NCBI GenBank assembly: GCA_964619125.1
Contig: CAZUCA010000011.1
Location: forward strand, 1-64,000
Length of the DNA: 64,000 nucleotides
Source of the DNA: Owenweeksia sp964619125
GTDB lineage: Bacteria; Bacteroidota; Bacteroidia; Flavobacteriales; Schleiferiaceae
Direction of reading: 5' to 3'
In this document: piece after piece, positions 50,605 through 59,580 of the stretch
How positions within the stretch are numbered: position 1 is the stretch's first letter
Layout: each line of letters begins with the position of its first letter
Notes under the pieces: generated by a model
What the model was told of the DNA's origin: nothing
The model's database searches: none
What the model saw: only the letters and a program-made list of their open reading frames with translations
Translations under genes and position numbers: made by a program

Positions 50605-53600
50605 TTACATCATTCCCGCCGCTCGCATCGTGTTTTGGAAGCGTTGGTAGAACTCGTTGTTCTGAGGCTGGCTTTGGCTGCCAGGGCCGTATTTGGTTTT
50701 GATGTTTACCAGAAACTGATAGTACTGCGAGGCGGTGGTCATCTCTGACTTCACCTTGTCGCGATCGTCTCCTTTAAACTGGGCGTAATAGGCAATCTGC
50801 TCATCGAGGCGATCGGCAAAGAGGTTTACCAGTTCATCCCCCTTTTCAGTGGCGCCGGCTTTGTAGTATGCCTCCATGATGCCAAAGATGAAGTAGTTAA
50901 ACTCAAACTTCGATTCTGGCATTATTTCCATAGCGCGGTCAAGTACGGCAATGGCCTTGTCGTTCTTGCCTTCATCAGTCAGGCCGTTGGCCAGGCGTCC
51001 GAAAGAATTCCTCAGGTTGTAGGATACCCGGCGGTTGGTTTCATCAAGGTATACCCCTTCCTTACCCATATTGCCATATTCAAACTTCTCCATCAGGTTG
51101 TTGTACATCAGGTCGGTGTTTACTGTACCGTAGTCAACAGAGCCTTTACTGCTCGGGGTGCGAATAGGGATAAAGCGATAGGCCAGTCCGTCGAGGCGGA
51201 AATAATCGTTGAGCCAGAAGAAAGACTTAGGGTTATTCCCTACGGTTACACTAAAGTAAATAGGGCGGCTCCAGTCATTGTTGGCGATGAGGTCAACTAC
51301 CATCATGTCGCGCTTGCTCAGGATATTGCCACCCAGGTCCCAGTCAATGTAAGGCAGTATTTCACCAGCACGTTCTTCCGCCACCACGCCCTCGCTAATT
51401 ACCTTATCGCGGTCAATATTGATGCGAAGCTTCTTCACCGGGTAGTAGCTGAGATTTTTACCCTGGTAATTGAAAGTGGAAGCTTTATCGTTTTTAATCC
51501 ACTTTACCAGGTCTTCCGCTTTCCAGCGCTGACCTTTAAAGCGGGGATCCTCGCGGTAGTAAAGCACGTCACGGGTACCCTGCTTGTACTGGTCGTGGGT
51601 GATGGTAAAGGGTACCGGCTCGGCCTCGTAGGCAGCGCGATTCATCTGGTCAATATACCAATCGGTATTCAGGAGGCTGAGGTTTACCACCCTTACATCG
51701 GTACGATAGCCTTCCACTTCCTGGATATACCACAGGGGGAAAGTGTCGTTGTCGCCATTGGTAAAAAGAATGGCATTAGGTTCACATGAATCCAGGTAGG
51801 CCTTGGCAATGTCGCGCGCTACATAGCGATCACTGCGATCATGGTCATCCCAGTTCTGGGCGGCCATTACCCCGGGAACCAGGGCTATCAGCAGTACACT
51901 TACGCCCAGGGCTATCGCCGATGAGCTGGCCTTTTTGGCAATTAACTCATAAACCACCTGTGCGCCCAGGCCTATCCAGATGGCGAAGGCATAGAAGGAA
52001 CCTACAAAGGCATAGTCGCGCTCACGCGGTTCAAAAGGCTTGTGGTTGGTGTAAATAACAATGGCTATACCGGTGAGCAGGAAAAACAAGCTCACTACCC
52101 AGGCATCCTTCCAGTCTTTCATGTAGTGGTATACCAGGCCAATAATCCCAAGGATAAAAGGCAGGTAGTAATAGTGGTTGCGGGCGGGGTTGGTCCGCAT
52201 ATGGTAGGGCAGGTTATCCTGTGGCCCCAGGCGCATTTCGTCGAGAAACTTGACCCCGCTCAGCCAGTTGCCCTTGGTGTATTCATAGCGATGTTGCTCG
52301 TCGTTTTGGCGGCCGGCAAAGTTCCACATAAAGTAGCGCCACCACATATGACCAATCTGGTAATTCATAAAGAAGCCGAAGTGCTGGCTGAAGCTGGGGC
52401 GCTTATTGTCGTTGCGCAGATTCATAATCTGCTTGTAATTGCGCACGTGGCCGGGGTCGTCACTCCACATTCTCGGGAAGAAGCCGGTGTAGTCTTCATC
52501 AAAGTTGCGGATGCTGGCTTTGCGATCGTCGCTGATCACATATTTACCGGCTTCATCATCGCGTTCGTAAATGGGGTCACCGTCAATAAAAGGCTCCCGC
52601 TTGTCGAGAGGCGCGTTAAATGACTGTCCGTACATTACCGGCCAGTCACCGTACTGCTCGCGGTTGTAGTAAGCCAATAGTGAAAGTGCATCTTCAGGGT
52701 TGTTTTCGTCAATGGGAGTGTTGGCATTACTGCGGATGGCCAGGGTAATGAAAGTGGAGTAGCCCAGCAGTACAAAGAGTACCGACAGGATCATGGTATT
52801 CCACAGCGGCTTTTCCTTTTTACGGGTGTACACCAGGCCAAAACCAAAGGCAGCAGTAAGCAGCAGTACGGTAAAGATGGTGCCCGAGTTGAAGGGCATC
52901 CCCAGGGTGTTTACCATAAAGATCTCCAGCTTGCCAAACATGTTCAGTACCAATGGAATAATCAGAGCAAACACAATACCCAGTACCAATACCGAAATAA
53001 CATTGTACATAATGAATTTGCGGCGGTTGATATCTGCATCCTTTTTAAAGAAATAGATCATCACAATGGCCGGAATGGTAAGGAACACCAGGATGTGCAC
53101 CCCGATAGACAGACCGGTCATATACGCGATAAACACCAACCAGCGGTTGGCGGTGGGGCTGTGCCCCGCTTCCTGCTCCCATTTGAGAATGGCCCAAAAG
53201 GCGATGGCAGTAAATAAGGATGACATGGCGTATACCTCACCCTCGGTGGCTGAAAACCAAAAGCTGTCGCTGAAGGTGTAGGCCAGTGATCCTACCAGCC
53301 CGGCTCCGAAGATGGAGATCATGCGGCCCGAATTCATCTCGCCGAAGTGGCGCGAAAATTTAAGGCCCAGCGCAGTAATAGTCCAGAAGAGGAAAAGAAT
53401 GGTAAAGGCGCTGCTCAGGGCCGAGACCATATTCACCATCAGGGCCTGGTTTTCTACATTGCCAAAGGCCAACTGTGATAATACGTTACCGGTTAATTGA
53501 AAGAGTGGGGCACCGGGAGGGTGGCCTACCTGCAGCTTTACGGCAGTGGCAATATACTCGCCACAATCCCAGAAACTGGCGGTGGGCTCAATGGTAAGTA

Positions 53601-53673
53601 GGTACGTTGTGGCCGCAATGGCAAATACCAGCCACCCGATCAGGTTGTTAATTGTCTTGTAGTTAGCCTGCAT
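50605..53673 (-). CDS. DUF2723 family giant membrane protein
   Basis: A 1022-residue inner-membrane protein. About 12 hydrophobic helices occupy the first 600 residues, starting with the family-typical YLLTIEPTASFWDCGEYIATA (split by one residue change), with the conserved LQVGHPPGAPLF loop near residue 50. The next 400 residues form a mainly soluble part including PLWYIQEVEGYRTDVRVVNLS. The N-terminal architecture is like GT-C glycosyltransferases such as protein O-mannosyltransferases, so a lipid-linked sugar donor and exported protein glycosylation are plausible (inference). Its role is otherwise unknown. A promoter lies 24-51 bp upstream. Confidence 0.88.
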   Translation of the reverse strand: MQANYKTINNLIGWLVFAIAATTYLLTIEPTASFWDCGEYIATAVKLQVGHPPGAPLFQLTGNVLSQLAFGNVENQALMVNMVSALSSAFTILFLFWTITALGLKFSRHFGEMNSGRMISIFGAGLVGSLAYTFSDSFWFSATEGEVYAMSSLFTAIAFWAILKWEQEAGHSPTANRWLVFIAYMTGLSIGVHILVFLTIPAIVMIYFFKKDADINRRKFIMYNVISVLVLGIVFALIIPLVLNMFGKLEIFMVNTLGMPFNSGTIFTVLLLTAAFGFGLVYTRKKEKPLWNTMILSVLFVLLGYSTFITLAIRSNANTPIDENNPEDALSLLAYYNREQYGDWPVMYGQSFNAPLDKREPFIDGDPIYERDDEAGKYVISDDRKASIRNFDEDYTGFFPRMWSDDPGHVRNYKQIMNLRNDNKRPSFSQHFGFFMNYQIGHMWWRYFMWNFAGRQNDEQHRYEYTKGNWLSGVKFLDEMRLGPQDNLPYHMRTNPARNHYYYLPFILGIIGLVYHYMKDWKDAWVVSLFFLLTGIAIVIYTNHKPFEPRERDYAFVGSFYAFAIWIGLGAQVVYELIAKKASSSAIALGVSVLLIALVPGVMAAQNWDDHDRSDRYVARDIAKAYLDSCEPNAILFTNGDNDTFPLWYIQEVEGYRTDVRVVNLSLLNTDWYIDQMNRAAYEAEPVPFTITHDQYKQGTRDVLYYREDPRFKGQRWKAEDLVKWIKNDKASTFNYQGKNLSYYPVKKLRINIDRDKVISEGVVAEERAGEILPYIDWDLGGNILSKRDMMVVDLIANNDWSRPIYFSVTVGNNPKSFFWLNDYFRLDGLAYRFIPIRTPSSKGSVDYGTVNTDLMYNNLMEKFEYGNMGKEGVYLDETNRRVSYNLRNSFGRLANGLTDEGKNDKAIAVLDRAMEIMPESKFEFNYFIFGIMEAYYKAGATEKGDELVNLFADRLDEQIAYYAQFKGDDRDKVKSEMTTASQYYQFLVNIKTKYGPGSQSQPQNNEFYQRFQNTMRAAGMM

Positions 53674-53696
53674 CAGCGTGAATTTTAGTCAGGAGG

Positions 53697-53724
53697 CGAA
53701 TTTATAAAAATATGCATACCACAA
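53697..53724 (-). promoter_or_regulatory. Promoter for the DUF2723 gene
   Basis: On the minus strand, TTG (53722-53724) is followed after 17 bases by TAAATTCG (53697-53704), one base off the TAnnTTTG consensus. The ATG at 53673 lies 23 bases downstream of the box. Confidence 0.45.
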
Positions 53725-53832
53725 TTCTGAAAGTATTGTTAAAGACAGGCCGCCATTTGAGGCTTTTATGAAAGTGTTAACAGCCAGTCGTGACCGGGAG
53801 GATGATGAGTGTAATATTTTTCAGGATTAATG

Positions 53833-53863
53833 TTTGTGCAGAATGAAAAGTGTTTTAAATTTG
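53833..53863 (+). promoter_or_regulatory. Strong Bacteroidota promoter for tRNA-Gln
   Basis: TTTG at 53833-53836, 19 bases, then TAAATTTG at 53856-53863, both exact consensus. The predicted start near 53870 leaves about 12 nt of precursor before the mature tRNA. Confidence 0.7.
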
Positions 53864-53881
53864 CAGCCCGATTTTCGATGA

Positions 53882-53953
53882 TGCCCCATCGTCTAATTGG
53901 CAGGACAGCTGATTTTGGTTCAGTCAGTCTAGGTTCGAGTCCTAGTGGGGCAA
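53882..53953 (+). tRNA. tRNA-Gln (anticodon TTG)
   Basis: A 72-nt cloverleaf: acceptor arm TGCCCCA pairing with TGGGGCA, D-arm GTCT...AGGAC, anticodon stem GCTGA/TCAGT with loop TTTTGGT giving anticodon TTG, and T-arm CTAGG-TTCGAGT-CCTAG. The discriminator base is A and no CCA is encoded. It reads CAA directly and CAG by wobble. It has its own promoter and terminator. Confidence 0.95.
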
Positions 53954-53958
53954 CTTAC

Positions 53959-53989
53959 AAACCCGAAGTTATGCGCTTCGGGTTTTTTT
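53959..53989 (+). terminator. Intrinsic terminator of tRNA-Gln
   Basis: 53959-53968 (AAACCCGAAG) pairs with 53976-53985 over 10 bp around a 7-nt loop, followed by a run of seven T ending at 53989. Confidence 0.88.
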
Positions 53990-53990
53990 G

Positions 53991-54292
53991 TGCCTTAAAT
54001 TCACGGGTTCAGCCCTTTAATCCCCCAGTTGAGGTAATTTTATTCCTACAAAAAGCTCCCTTTGAGCTTATCTTGCTCTTCTGTCAAAATTGCTGGGAAG
54101 CCCCCAACATGGACAAAGCAGCATAGTGAGATGCTAATTTTCAGAAGCTTGAATAAAGAGTTATTACCGGTAGTGCCTGACCGACTGCCAGCTCGATGGT
54201 AGGAACTATATTTTTTGACCGCCGTAATATGCTTCTTACGAATATTAAATATTCGTTTATGAAATTTACCGCTGACAACGCAACACCCTAAA
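53991..54292 (+). other. Intergenic stretch with no recognisable gene
   Basis: About 300 bp, AT-richer than the flanks. The only open frame of note (minus, 54046-54327) overlaps the next real gene's start and has unconvincing composition. The right end carries the palindrome at 54238-54256. I saw no duplicated tRNA 3' end, so there is no evidence for an attachment site. Confidence 0.5.
54238..54256. promoter_or_regulatory. Perfect 9-1-9 palindrome, operator-like
   Basis: ACGAATATT-A-AATATTCGT is a perfect dyad centred on 54247, its right edge 36 bp before the ATG at 54293. The size and symmetry suit a dimeric repressor or activator. No regulator gene is adjacent. Confidence 0.5.
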
Positions 54293-54628
54293 ATGAAAAG
54301 GATTGTAGATAAAATTGAAGGCATCAAATCCCGCCTTCAGGAAGTGAATGACCCTGATGAGTTAGTCAATCTTGCCGGTGAAGTTTATCAAATGACCTCA
54401 CAGCAATATATCCGTGCAGATCGTTTTTCTACCGGTCCCTCAGAATTCAAATCTAATTTTCGCTTTAAATCCCTCCATCACCTGGAATACCTGGTGCAGG
54501 ATGGTCAGCGCATCGTTGAGGAAACAGGTGTGGATAGCTTCCGCTCCGAAGTTACTACCGCACTCAACCTGGTGCTGGTGGTGCTGGAAGACGATGCCAC
54601 CATGGCTGATCTGAGTAATATAGCTTAG
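54293..54628 (+). CDS. Hypothetical small helical protein
   Basis: I do not recognise this 111-residue cytoplasmic protein. It is acidic and mainly helical, without signal peptide, membrane helix or cysteine. The first 35 residues have a heptad-like pattern (IVDKIEGIKSRLQEV), and the C-terminal part is hydrophobic-helical (VTTALNLVLVVLEDD). The ATG at 54293 is preceded by a perfect palindrome. It is followed by the PQQ-type dehydrogenase gene on the same strand after 60 bp, but that gene has its own -7 box. Codon use is like the surroundings, so it is probably real. Confidence 0.65.
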   Translation: MKRIVDKIEGIKSRLQEVNDPDELVNLAGEVYQMTSQQYIRADRFSTGPSEFKSNFRFKSLHHLEYLVQDGQRIVEETGVDSFRSEVTTALNLVLVVLEDDATMADLSNIA

Positions 54629-54661
54629 CCCGCTGAGGAGAGTAGCCTGAACATAATATGT

Positions 54662-54669
54662 TAAATTTG
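54662..54669 (+). promoter_or_regulatory. -7 box TAAATTTG before the sugar dehydrogenase gene
   Basis: Exact TAnnTTTG match, 19 bases before the ATG at 54689. No clear TTG at the usual distance. Confidence 0.4.
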
Positions 54670-54688
54670 GTAGAGCCATTATCTAATA

Positions 54689-56005
54689 ATGCCTGCCATG
54701 CGTATTACTACCTCCCTCCAGCTTGTTTCCCTCTCATTTATCCTGGCCTGTCAGGAGCCTGAAACGACCGCCCAAAATAACGGCGGTAGCAATAAGCCTG
54801 CTTCGGATCTGGCCTTTGATGTTAATGATGGCAGCCTCCTTTTGCCCGAGGATTTCCGGGCGGTGGTGGTGGCCGATGATCTTGGTAAAGCCCGCCACCT
54901 GGCGGTGCGAGCTAATGGTGACATCTATGTGAATCTCGGTCAGGCACAGGGCGGCAAGGGAGTGTTGGCTTTACACGATAACGATGGTGATGGGATAGCC
55001 GACAGCATCGTACCCTTTGGGCGTGGGGCCGGTACCGCCATAAAATTCCATAATGGCTATCTGTATTATGCCACCAACACCCAGATTATCCGCCACCAGT
55101 TTAATGGAGAAGAGCTGGTGCCTGAGGGCCCTGAGGAAGTTGTTCTCAATCTCCCTGCCCAGAATCAACACGCTGCCAAAGCACTGGCCTTCGATGGCAA
55201 GGGGAATATGTATGTTTCCATCGGGGCACCTTCCAATGCCTGCCAGAATCCTGGTCGTACTCCCGGTGTAAAAGGCCAGGATCCCTGTCCCTTGCTCGAA
55301 AGCCATGGTGGCATCTGGCAGTTTTCGGACGATCAGTTAGGGCAGCAACTAAGCGATGGGCAGCATTATGCTACCGGAATACGACACGCGGTGGCGATGG
55401 ACTGGGGGGAGGAATATGACCAACTATTTGCCATGCAGCACGGCCGCGATCAGCTGCATGAACTGTGGCCCAATCTCTATACCGAAGCCGAGAGCGCCGA
55501 GCTTCCGGCCGAGGAATTGCTCGCCATAGAACTAGGCGACGACTTTGGCTGGCCATATTGCTATTACGATCAAAAGAAAGGAAAGAAAGTGCTTGGCCCG
55601 GAGTATGGTGGTGACGGCGACAAGGTGGGGCGTTGCAGCAACGCTAAGGATCCCTTGCTTGGCTTCCCGGGTCATTGGGCACCCAACGGCATGGCATTCA
55701 GTGCCAGCGGCAACTTCCCGGCCCGCTTCGGTCAGGGTCTTTTTATTGCTTTCCACGGGAGCTGGAACCGTGCTCCTTTGCCACAGCAGGGCTATAAGGT
55801 GGTATATGTGCCCATGAAAGATGCTAAGCCCGATGGCCAGTACCTCACTTTTGCCGACCAGTTTGCCGGCGATGGTGACCCGCCGGCCTACCCCGGTGAG
55901 GCAGAGTACCGGCCCTGTGGGGTGGCCTTTGGCCCTGACGGCAGCCTCTACATCTGCGATGACGTGAAAGGACGGCTGTGGCGTATCGTATATACCGGCA
56001 GCTAA
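54689..56005 (+). CDS. PQQ-dependent sugar dehydrogenase-like lipoprotein
   Basis: Beta-propeller oxidoreductase of 438 residues resembling soluble glucose dehydrogenase, sorbosone dehydrogenase and Hhip-type proteins. It is exported as a lipoprotein (Cys21 in SFILACQEP). Typical elements are QHAAKALAFDGKGNMYVS, YATGIRHAVAMDW (the Arg-His pair at the cofactor site), HWAPNGMAFS, and IAFHGSWNR. Substrate is unknown, and PQQ would have to be imported or made elsewhere since no pqq genes are in the window. The start may be ATG 54698 instead. A -7 box lies 19 bp upstream; leuS follows after 58 bp. Confidence 0.87.
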   Translation: MPAMRITTSLQLVSLSFILACQEPETTAQNNGGSNKPASDLAFDVNDGSLLLPEDFRAVVVADDLGKARHLAVRANGDIYVNLGQAQGGKGVLALHDNDGDGIADSIVPFGRGAGTAIKFHNGYLYYATNTQIIRHQFNGEELVPEGPEEVVLNLPAQNQHAAKALAFDGKGNMYVSIGAPSNACQNPGRTPGVKGQDPCPLLESHGGIWQFSDDQLGQQLSDGQHYATGIRHAVAMDWGEEYDQLFAMQHGRDQLHELWPNLYTEAESAELPAEELLAIELGDDFGWPYCYYDQKKGKKVLGPEYGGDGDKVGRCSNAKDPLLGFPGHWAPNGMAFSASGNFPARFGQGLFIAFHGSWNRAPLPQQGYKVVYVPMKDAKPDGQYLTFADQFAGDGDPPAYPGEAEYRPCGVAFGPDGSLYICDDVKGRLWRIVYTGS

Positions 56006-56063
56006 TTGCTTTCTAACTTCCGCTTGTCTTGCTACCTTCGCCAATTCTTTGAAGTAAGTGGCA

Positions 56064-58838
56064 ATGGAATACAAATTTCGCGAGATAGAGCGCAAATGGC
56101 AGCAGTTTTGGGCCGACAATCAAACCTATAAGGCTGAGGACAATAGCAGTCTTCCCAAATATTATGTACTGGATATGTTTCCCTACCCTTCCGGTGCAGG
56201 CTTACACGTAGGGCATCCCCTCGGTTATATCGCCTCCGATATCGTTGCCCGCTACCAACGCCATCGGGGCTTCAACGTGCTGCATCCTATGGGCTATGAT
56301 TCCTTTGGGCTGCCGGCTGAGCAGTATGCCATTCAAACCGGGCAGCACCCGGCCATTACTACCCGGGAGAATATTAAGCGCTATCGCGAGCAACTCGATA
56401 AGATCGGATTTTCCTTTGACTGGTCACGGGAAGTGCGCACCAGCGACCCCGATTTTTACCGCTGGACGCAGTGGATTTTCCTGCAGCTTTTTGATAGCTA
56501 TTACGATTATGATGAAGACAGGGCTAAGCCCATTGAAGAACTGCGTCAGCATTTTGCCAATCATGGTTCTGAAGGTCTCAGGGTGGCCAGTGGAGAGGAG
56601 CTTAACTTTAGCGCCTCCGAGTGGGAAAGCAATGAGCCAATGCGGCAGGAGGAGATATTACAAAATTACCGCCTGGCTTACCGGGCGGAATCAACCGTTA
56701 ACTGGTGTCCGGCGTTGGGAACGGTACTGGCGAATGACGAAGTAAAGGAAGGGCTTAGTGAACGTGGTGGTCACCCGGTGGTGCAGAAAAAAATGATGCA
56801 ATGGAGTTTGCGCATCTCGGCTTACAGCCAGCGCCTGCTCGATGACCTTGAATTGGTGGATTGGCCCGAACCACTGAAGGAGGCCCAGCGCAACTGGATT
56901 GGTCGCTCAGAAGGTGCCAGTGTATTCTTTAGCCTCGAGGATAGCTCAGAAAAAATTGAGGTTTTCACCACCCGCCCCGATACCATTTTTGGGGTGAGCT
57001 TTATGGTATTAGCCCCGGAGCATGAACTGGTAGAGAAAATTACTACCGAAGCCCAGCGCACAGAAGTGGAAAGTTACGTGGCCATGGCCGCCAAAAAGTC
57101 GGAGCGCGACCGCATGACCGATGTGAAAACGGTAAGCGGGGCTTTCACCGGGGCATATGCCGTTCACCCTTTCAGCGGTAAAAAAATACCAGTGTGGGTT
57201 GCCGATTATGTACTGGCCAGCTATGGCACCGGGGCGGTAATGGCAGTACCGGCACACGACAGTCGCGATTGGGCCTTTGCCGGTCATTTTGGTATTGCCC
57301 GCCCCCAGGTGGTGGAAGGTGGCAATATTGAAGAAGAAGCCTTTGATGGTAAAGAAGGGAAAATCATTAACTCTGATTTTCTCAATGACCTGGAGGTGCC
57401 ACAAGCCATTGCCCGTGCTATTGAAGAAATTGAAAAGAGAGAGCTGGGTAAGGGCAAAATCAACTTTCGCTTGCGCGATGCCATTTTTGGCCGTCAGCGT
57501 TACTGGGGGGAGCCTATTCCGGTATATTATGAAAACGGCGTCCCCCGCAGGGTTAAGGAAGAACACCTTCCCCTCAACCTGCCCGAGGTAGATAAATACC
57601 TGCCCACCGAAGACGGCGAACCACCGTTGGGCCGTAGTCAGCGTTGGCATTACCACCCTGACAAAGGGGTGGTGTCGCAGGAAGAAGGTTACCCTTTGGA
57701 ACTCACCACCATGCCTGGCTGGGCCGGCAGCAGCTGGTATGATCTCCGTTATATGGATCCTGGTAACAGTGAAGCCCCGCTGAGTAAGGAGGCAGAGCAA
57801 TACTGGCAGAATGTAGACCTCTATATTGGTGGTAGCGAGCATGCCACCGGGCACCTGCTTTACACCCGCTTCTGGCATAAATTTCTGCTTGATCGCGGTT
57901 ATATTTCCTCACGGGAGCCGTTTAAGAAACTCATTAACCAGGGCATGATAATGGGCTATTCAGCCATTGTCCATCGTCTGGAAGATGGTGGCAAATTAGT
58001 GTCAAAGAATCTTGTAAATGGGAGAAAAACCACAGCTATAAGGGTAGATGTGAATATGGTGAATGCCTCGGACGAACTCGATGTTGAACAGTTGCGAAAT
58101 TGGCGTGATGATTTTAAAGAGGTGGAAATTGAACTTGAAAATGGCAAGTTTATCGTGCAGCGGGAGGTTGAGAAAATGTCTAAGCGCTGGTATAACGTCG
58201 TAAACCCTGACGACATTGTGGAACAATATGGGGCCGATACCCTGCGCATGTACGAGATGTTTTTAGGGCCGCTGGAGCAATCAAAGCCCTGGAACACGGC
58301 CGGCATCACCGGGGTGCATAATTTTTTGCGCAAATTGGTGAAGCTTTATGACGAAGTGGTGGATGAAGCCCCCGGCGAGGGAGAACTCAAGAGTTTACAC
58401 ACCCTATTGAAAAAGGTGAATGAAGACATTAACAACTTTAGCTTTAACACCAGCGTATCGGCTTTTATGATTTGCGTAAATGAGCTTACCGCGGCTAAAT
58501 GTCATAAACGGGAGGTGTTGGAACCCCTGGCGGTGGCCATTTCTCCCTTTGCCCCTCACCTGGCCGAAGAACTATGGGTAGCCCTCGGACACCAGGCTTC
58601 CATAAGTGCTGTCACCTACCCCCAGGCAGAAGAAAAACACCTGGAGGAGTCGGCTTTTGAATATCCGGTGGCTTTTAATGGGAAAATGCGCTTCAAATTG
58701 AAACTTGACCTGTCTCTTGATAAAAAGGCCATTGAGGAGGAGGTACTCAGGCATGAAAGGACCGCCCAGTACCTGGAGGGCAATAGCCCTAAAAAAGTTA
58801 TTGTGGTACCGGGAAAAATTGTGAATATTGTGAAATAG
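56064..58838 (+). CDS. leuS: Leucyl-tRNA synthetase
   Basis: Class I aminoacyl-tRNA synthetase of 924 residues. The ATP site is intact: HVGH at residues 48-51 in the HIGH position and KMSKR at 704-708 in the KMSKS position. The CP1 editing domain (about 220-420) has its TGAYAVHPFSGKKIPVW segment and ends with GTGAVMAVPAHDSRDW. An extra acidic insertion just before KMSKR is typical of Bacteroidota enzymes. The start is ATG 56064; a GTG two codons upstream is possible. TACCTTCG, one base off the -7 consensus, lies 23-30 bp upstream. Confidence 0.97.
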   Translation: MEYKFREIERKWQQFWADNQTYKAEDNSSLPKYYVLDMFPYPSGAGLHVGHPLGYIASDIVARYQRHRGFNVLHPMGYDSFGLPAEQYAIQTGQHPAITTRENIKRYREQLDKIGFSFDWSREVRTSDPDFYRWTQWIFLQLFDSYYDYDEDRAKPIEELRQHFANHGSEGLRVASGEELNFSASEWESNEPMRQEEILQNYRLAYRAESTVNWCPALGTVLANDEVKEGLSERGGHPVVQKKMMQWSLRISAYSQRLLDDLELVDWPEPLKEAQRNWIGRSEGASVFFSLEDSSEKIEVFTTRPDTIFGVSFMVLAPEHELVEKITTEAQRTEVESYVAMAAKKSERDRMTDVKTVSGAFTGAYAVHPFSGKKIPVWVADYVLASYGTGAVMAVPAHDSRDWAFAGHFGIARPQVVEGGNIEEEAFDGKEGKIINSDFLNDLEVPQAIARAIEEIEKRELGKGKINFRLRDAIFGRQRYWGEPIPVYYENGVPRRVKEEHLPLNLPEVDKYLPTEDGEPPLGRSQRWHYHPDKGVVSQEEGYPLELTTMPGWAGSSWYDLRYMDPGNSEAPLSKEAEQYWQNVDLYIGGSEHATGHLLYTRFWHKFLLDRGYISSREPFKKLINQGMIMGYSAIVHRLEDGGKLVSKNLVNGRKTTAIRVDVNMVNASDELDVEQLRNWRDDFKEVEIELENGKFIVQREVEKMSKRWYNVVNPDDIVEQYGADTLRMYEMFLGPLEQSKPWNTAGITGVHNFLRKLVKLYDEVVDEAPGEGELKSLHTLLKKVNEDINNFSFNTSVSAFMICVNELTAAKCHKREVLEPLAVAISPFAPHLAEELWVALGHQASISAVTYPQAEEKHLEESAFEYPVAFNGKMRFKLKLDLSLDKKAIEEEVLRHERTAQYLEGNSPKKVIVVPGKIVNIVK

Positions 58839-58880
58839 ACGGCGGGCCAAATTGGGCCTGCTGAAAGTGGAACATAGGTT

Positions 58881-59099
58881 GTGAAACAAACTACTCTGGC
58901 TGCCAAAAGGCGGCAATTTTTTGAAACAGTGGGCCTGAGTGCAAAACTCATTTCACTGATGGGCTGGATGCTGGCCTTTTTGTGGCTTCTGCTGGAGGTT
59001 AAGCAACACTACCACATCGACGTGCTTCCTGGTATTGACAGCCCCGTGGACGACTATTACGGATTTTTGCGAGGCACGCTAAGGGCTTGGTTCCGCTAA
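58881..59099 (+). CDS. Very small membrane protein, first of a related pair
   Basis: I do not recognise a family. The 72-residue protein has a basic N-terminus, one hydrophobic helix (about residues 21-42) and a short acidic C-terminal tail with VLPGIDSPVDDYY. It shares this tail, the LLLExK helix end and the closing RG with the 88-residue protein encoded 167 bp downstream, so they are paralogues. The start is assigned to GTG 58881; ATG 58959 would cut the basic N-terminus. It lies between leuS and the DUF3108 gene on the same strand. Function is unknown. Confidence 0.6.
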   Translation: MKQTTLAAKRRQFFETVGLSAKLISLMGWMLAFLWLLLEVKQHYHIDVLPGIDSPVDDYYGFLRGTLRAWFR

Positions 59100-59235
59100 G
59101 AATATGTGAGCGAGTGTGTTAGCGAAAAAGTGTCATGCCAGGGCCTTTCAGACTGCTGCTTTAGCGATCAAAATTCAAACAATAAATAATCTCTGCTGTT
59201 GATCATAAGTGTCATAGATTGAGATATTTTTTAAC

Positions 59236-59243
59236 TAAATTTG
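59236..59243 (+). promoter_or_regulatory. -7 box TAAATTTG before the second small membrane protein
   Basis: Exact TAnnTTTG match, 22 bases before the ATG at 59266. A TTG lies 14 bases upstream of the box, shorter than the usual 17-23. Confidence 0.4.
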
Positions 59244-59265
59244 AATTGCATAGCTAACCCATATC

Positions 59266-59532
59266 ATGGACTCCGCCTTTCACCCACTACCGGCCGCTAT
59301 GGTGCTTAAAAAGAAACCTTCCAAAGATGAGGAGGCTAAGCGCATTGCCTTTTGGGACGGAATTTCAACCGTGGTCAAAATTACCGGTATACTGGTGTGG
59401 TGTTTTGTGCTGTTGTTGACCCTGCTGGAGTTAAAGCGCTATTTTAACTTTGACCTCATTCCCGGTTATGACAGCGCTATCGATGATGTTTACAGTTCTA
59501 TTCGCGGGGCCGTTCCCGGGTCTTCTTGGTGA
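59266..59532 (+). CDS. Very small membrane protein, second of a related pair
   Basis: An 88-residue paralogue of the protein encoded at 58881-59099. It has an N-terminal charged segment with KKKPSKDEEAKRIAFWDG, one membrane helix (about residues 42-62, ILVWCFVLLLTLLELK) and a C-terminal tail with LIPGYDSAIDDVY and RG. The shared core is LLExK, then (I/F)D-x-x-PG-x-DS-x-x-DD-x-Y. The tail should face the periplasm if the positive N-terminus is inside. It has its own -7 box and precedes the DUF3108 gene by 48 bp. Confidence 0.68.
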   Translation: MDSAFHPLPAAMVLKKKPSKDEEAKRIAFWDGISTVVKITGILVWCFVLLLTLLELKRYFNFDLIPGYDSAIDDVYSSIRGAVPGSSW

Positions 59533-59580
59533 GTTGGCATTTATTTTGCAATTTCTGGCGCAATAAGATGTTTTAAGACC

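Noticed and set aside
53882..54292. Possible integrated element at the tRNA-Gln 3' end
   Set aside because: No repeat of the tRNA 3' end, no integrase and no mobile genes follow; the neighbouring genes are ordinary.
54046..54327. 93-residue minus-strand frame after tRNA-Gln
   Set aside because: It overlaps the start of the 54293 gene and its control palindrome, and its composition is not convincing.
57009..57878. 289-residue open frame on the minus strand inside leuS
   Set aside because: It is antisense to conserved leuS domains and has no recognisable protein features.
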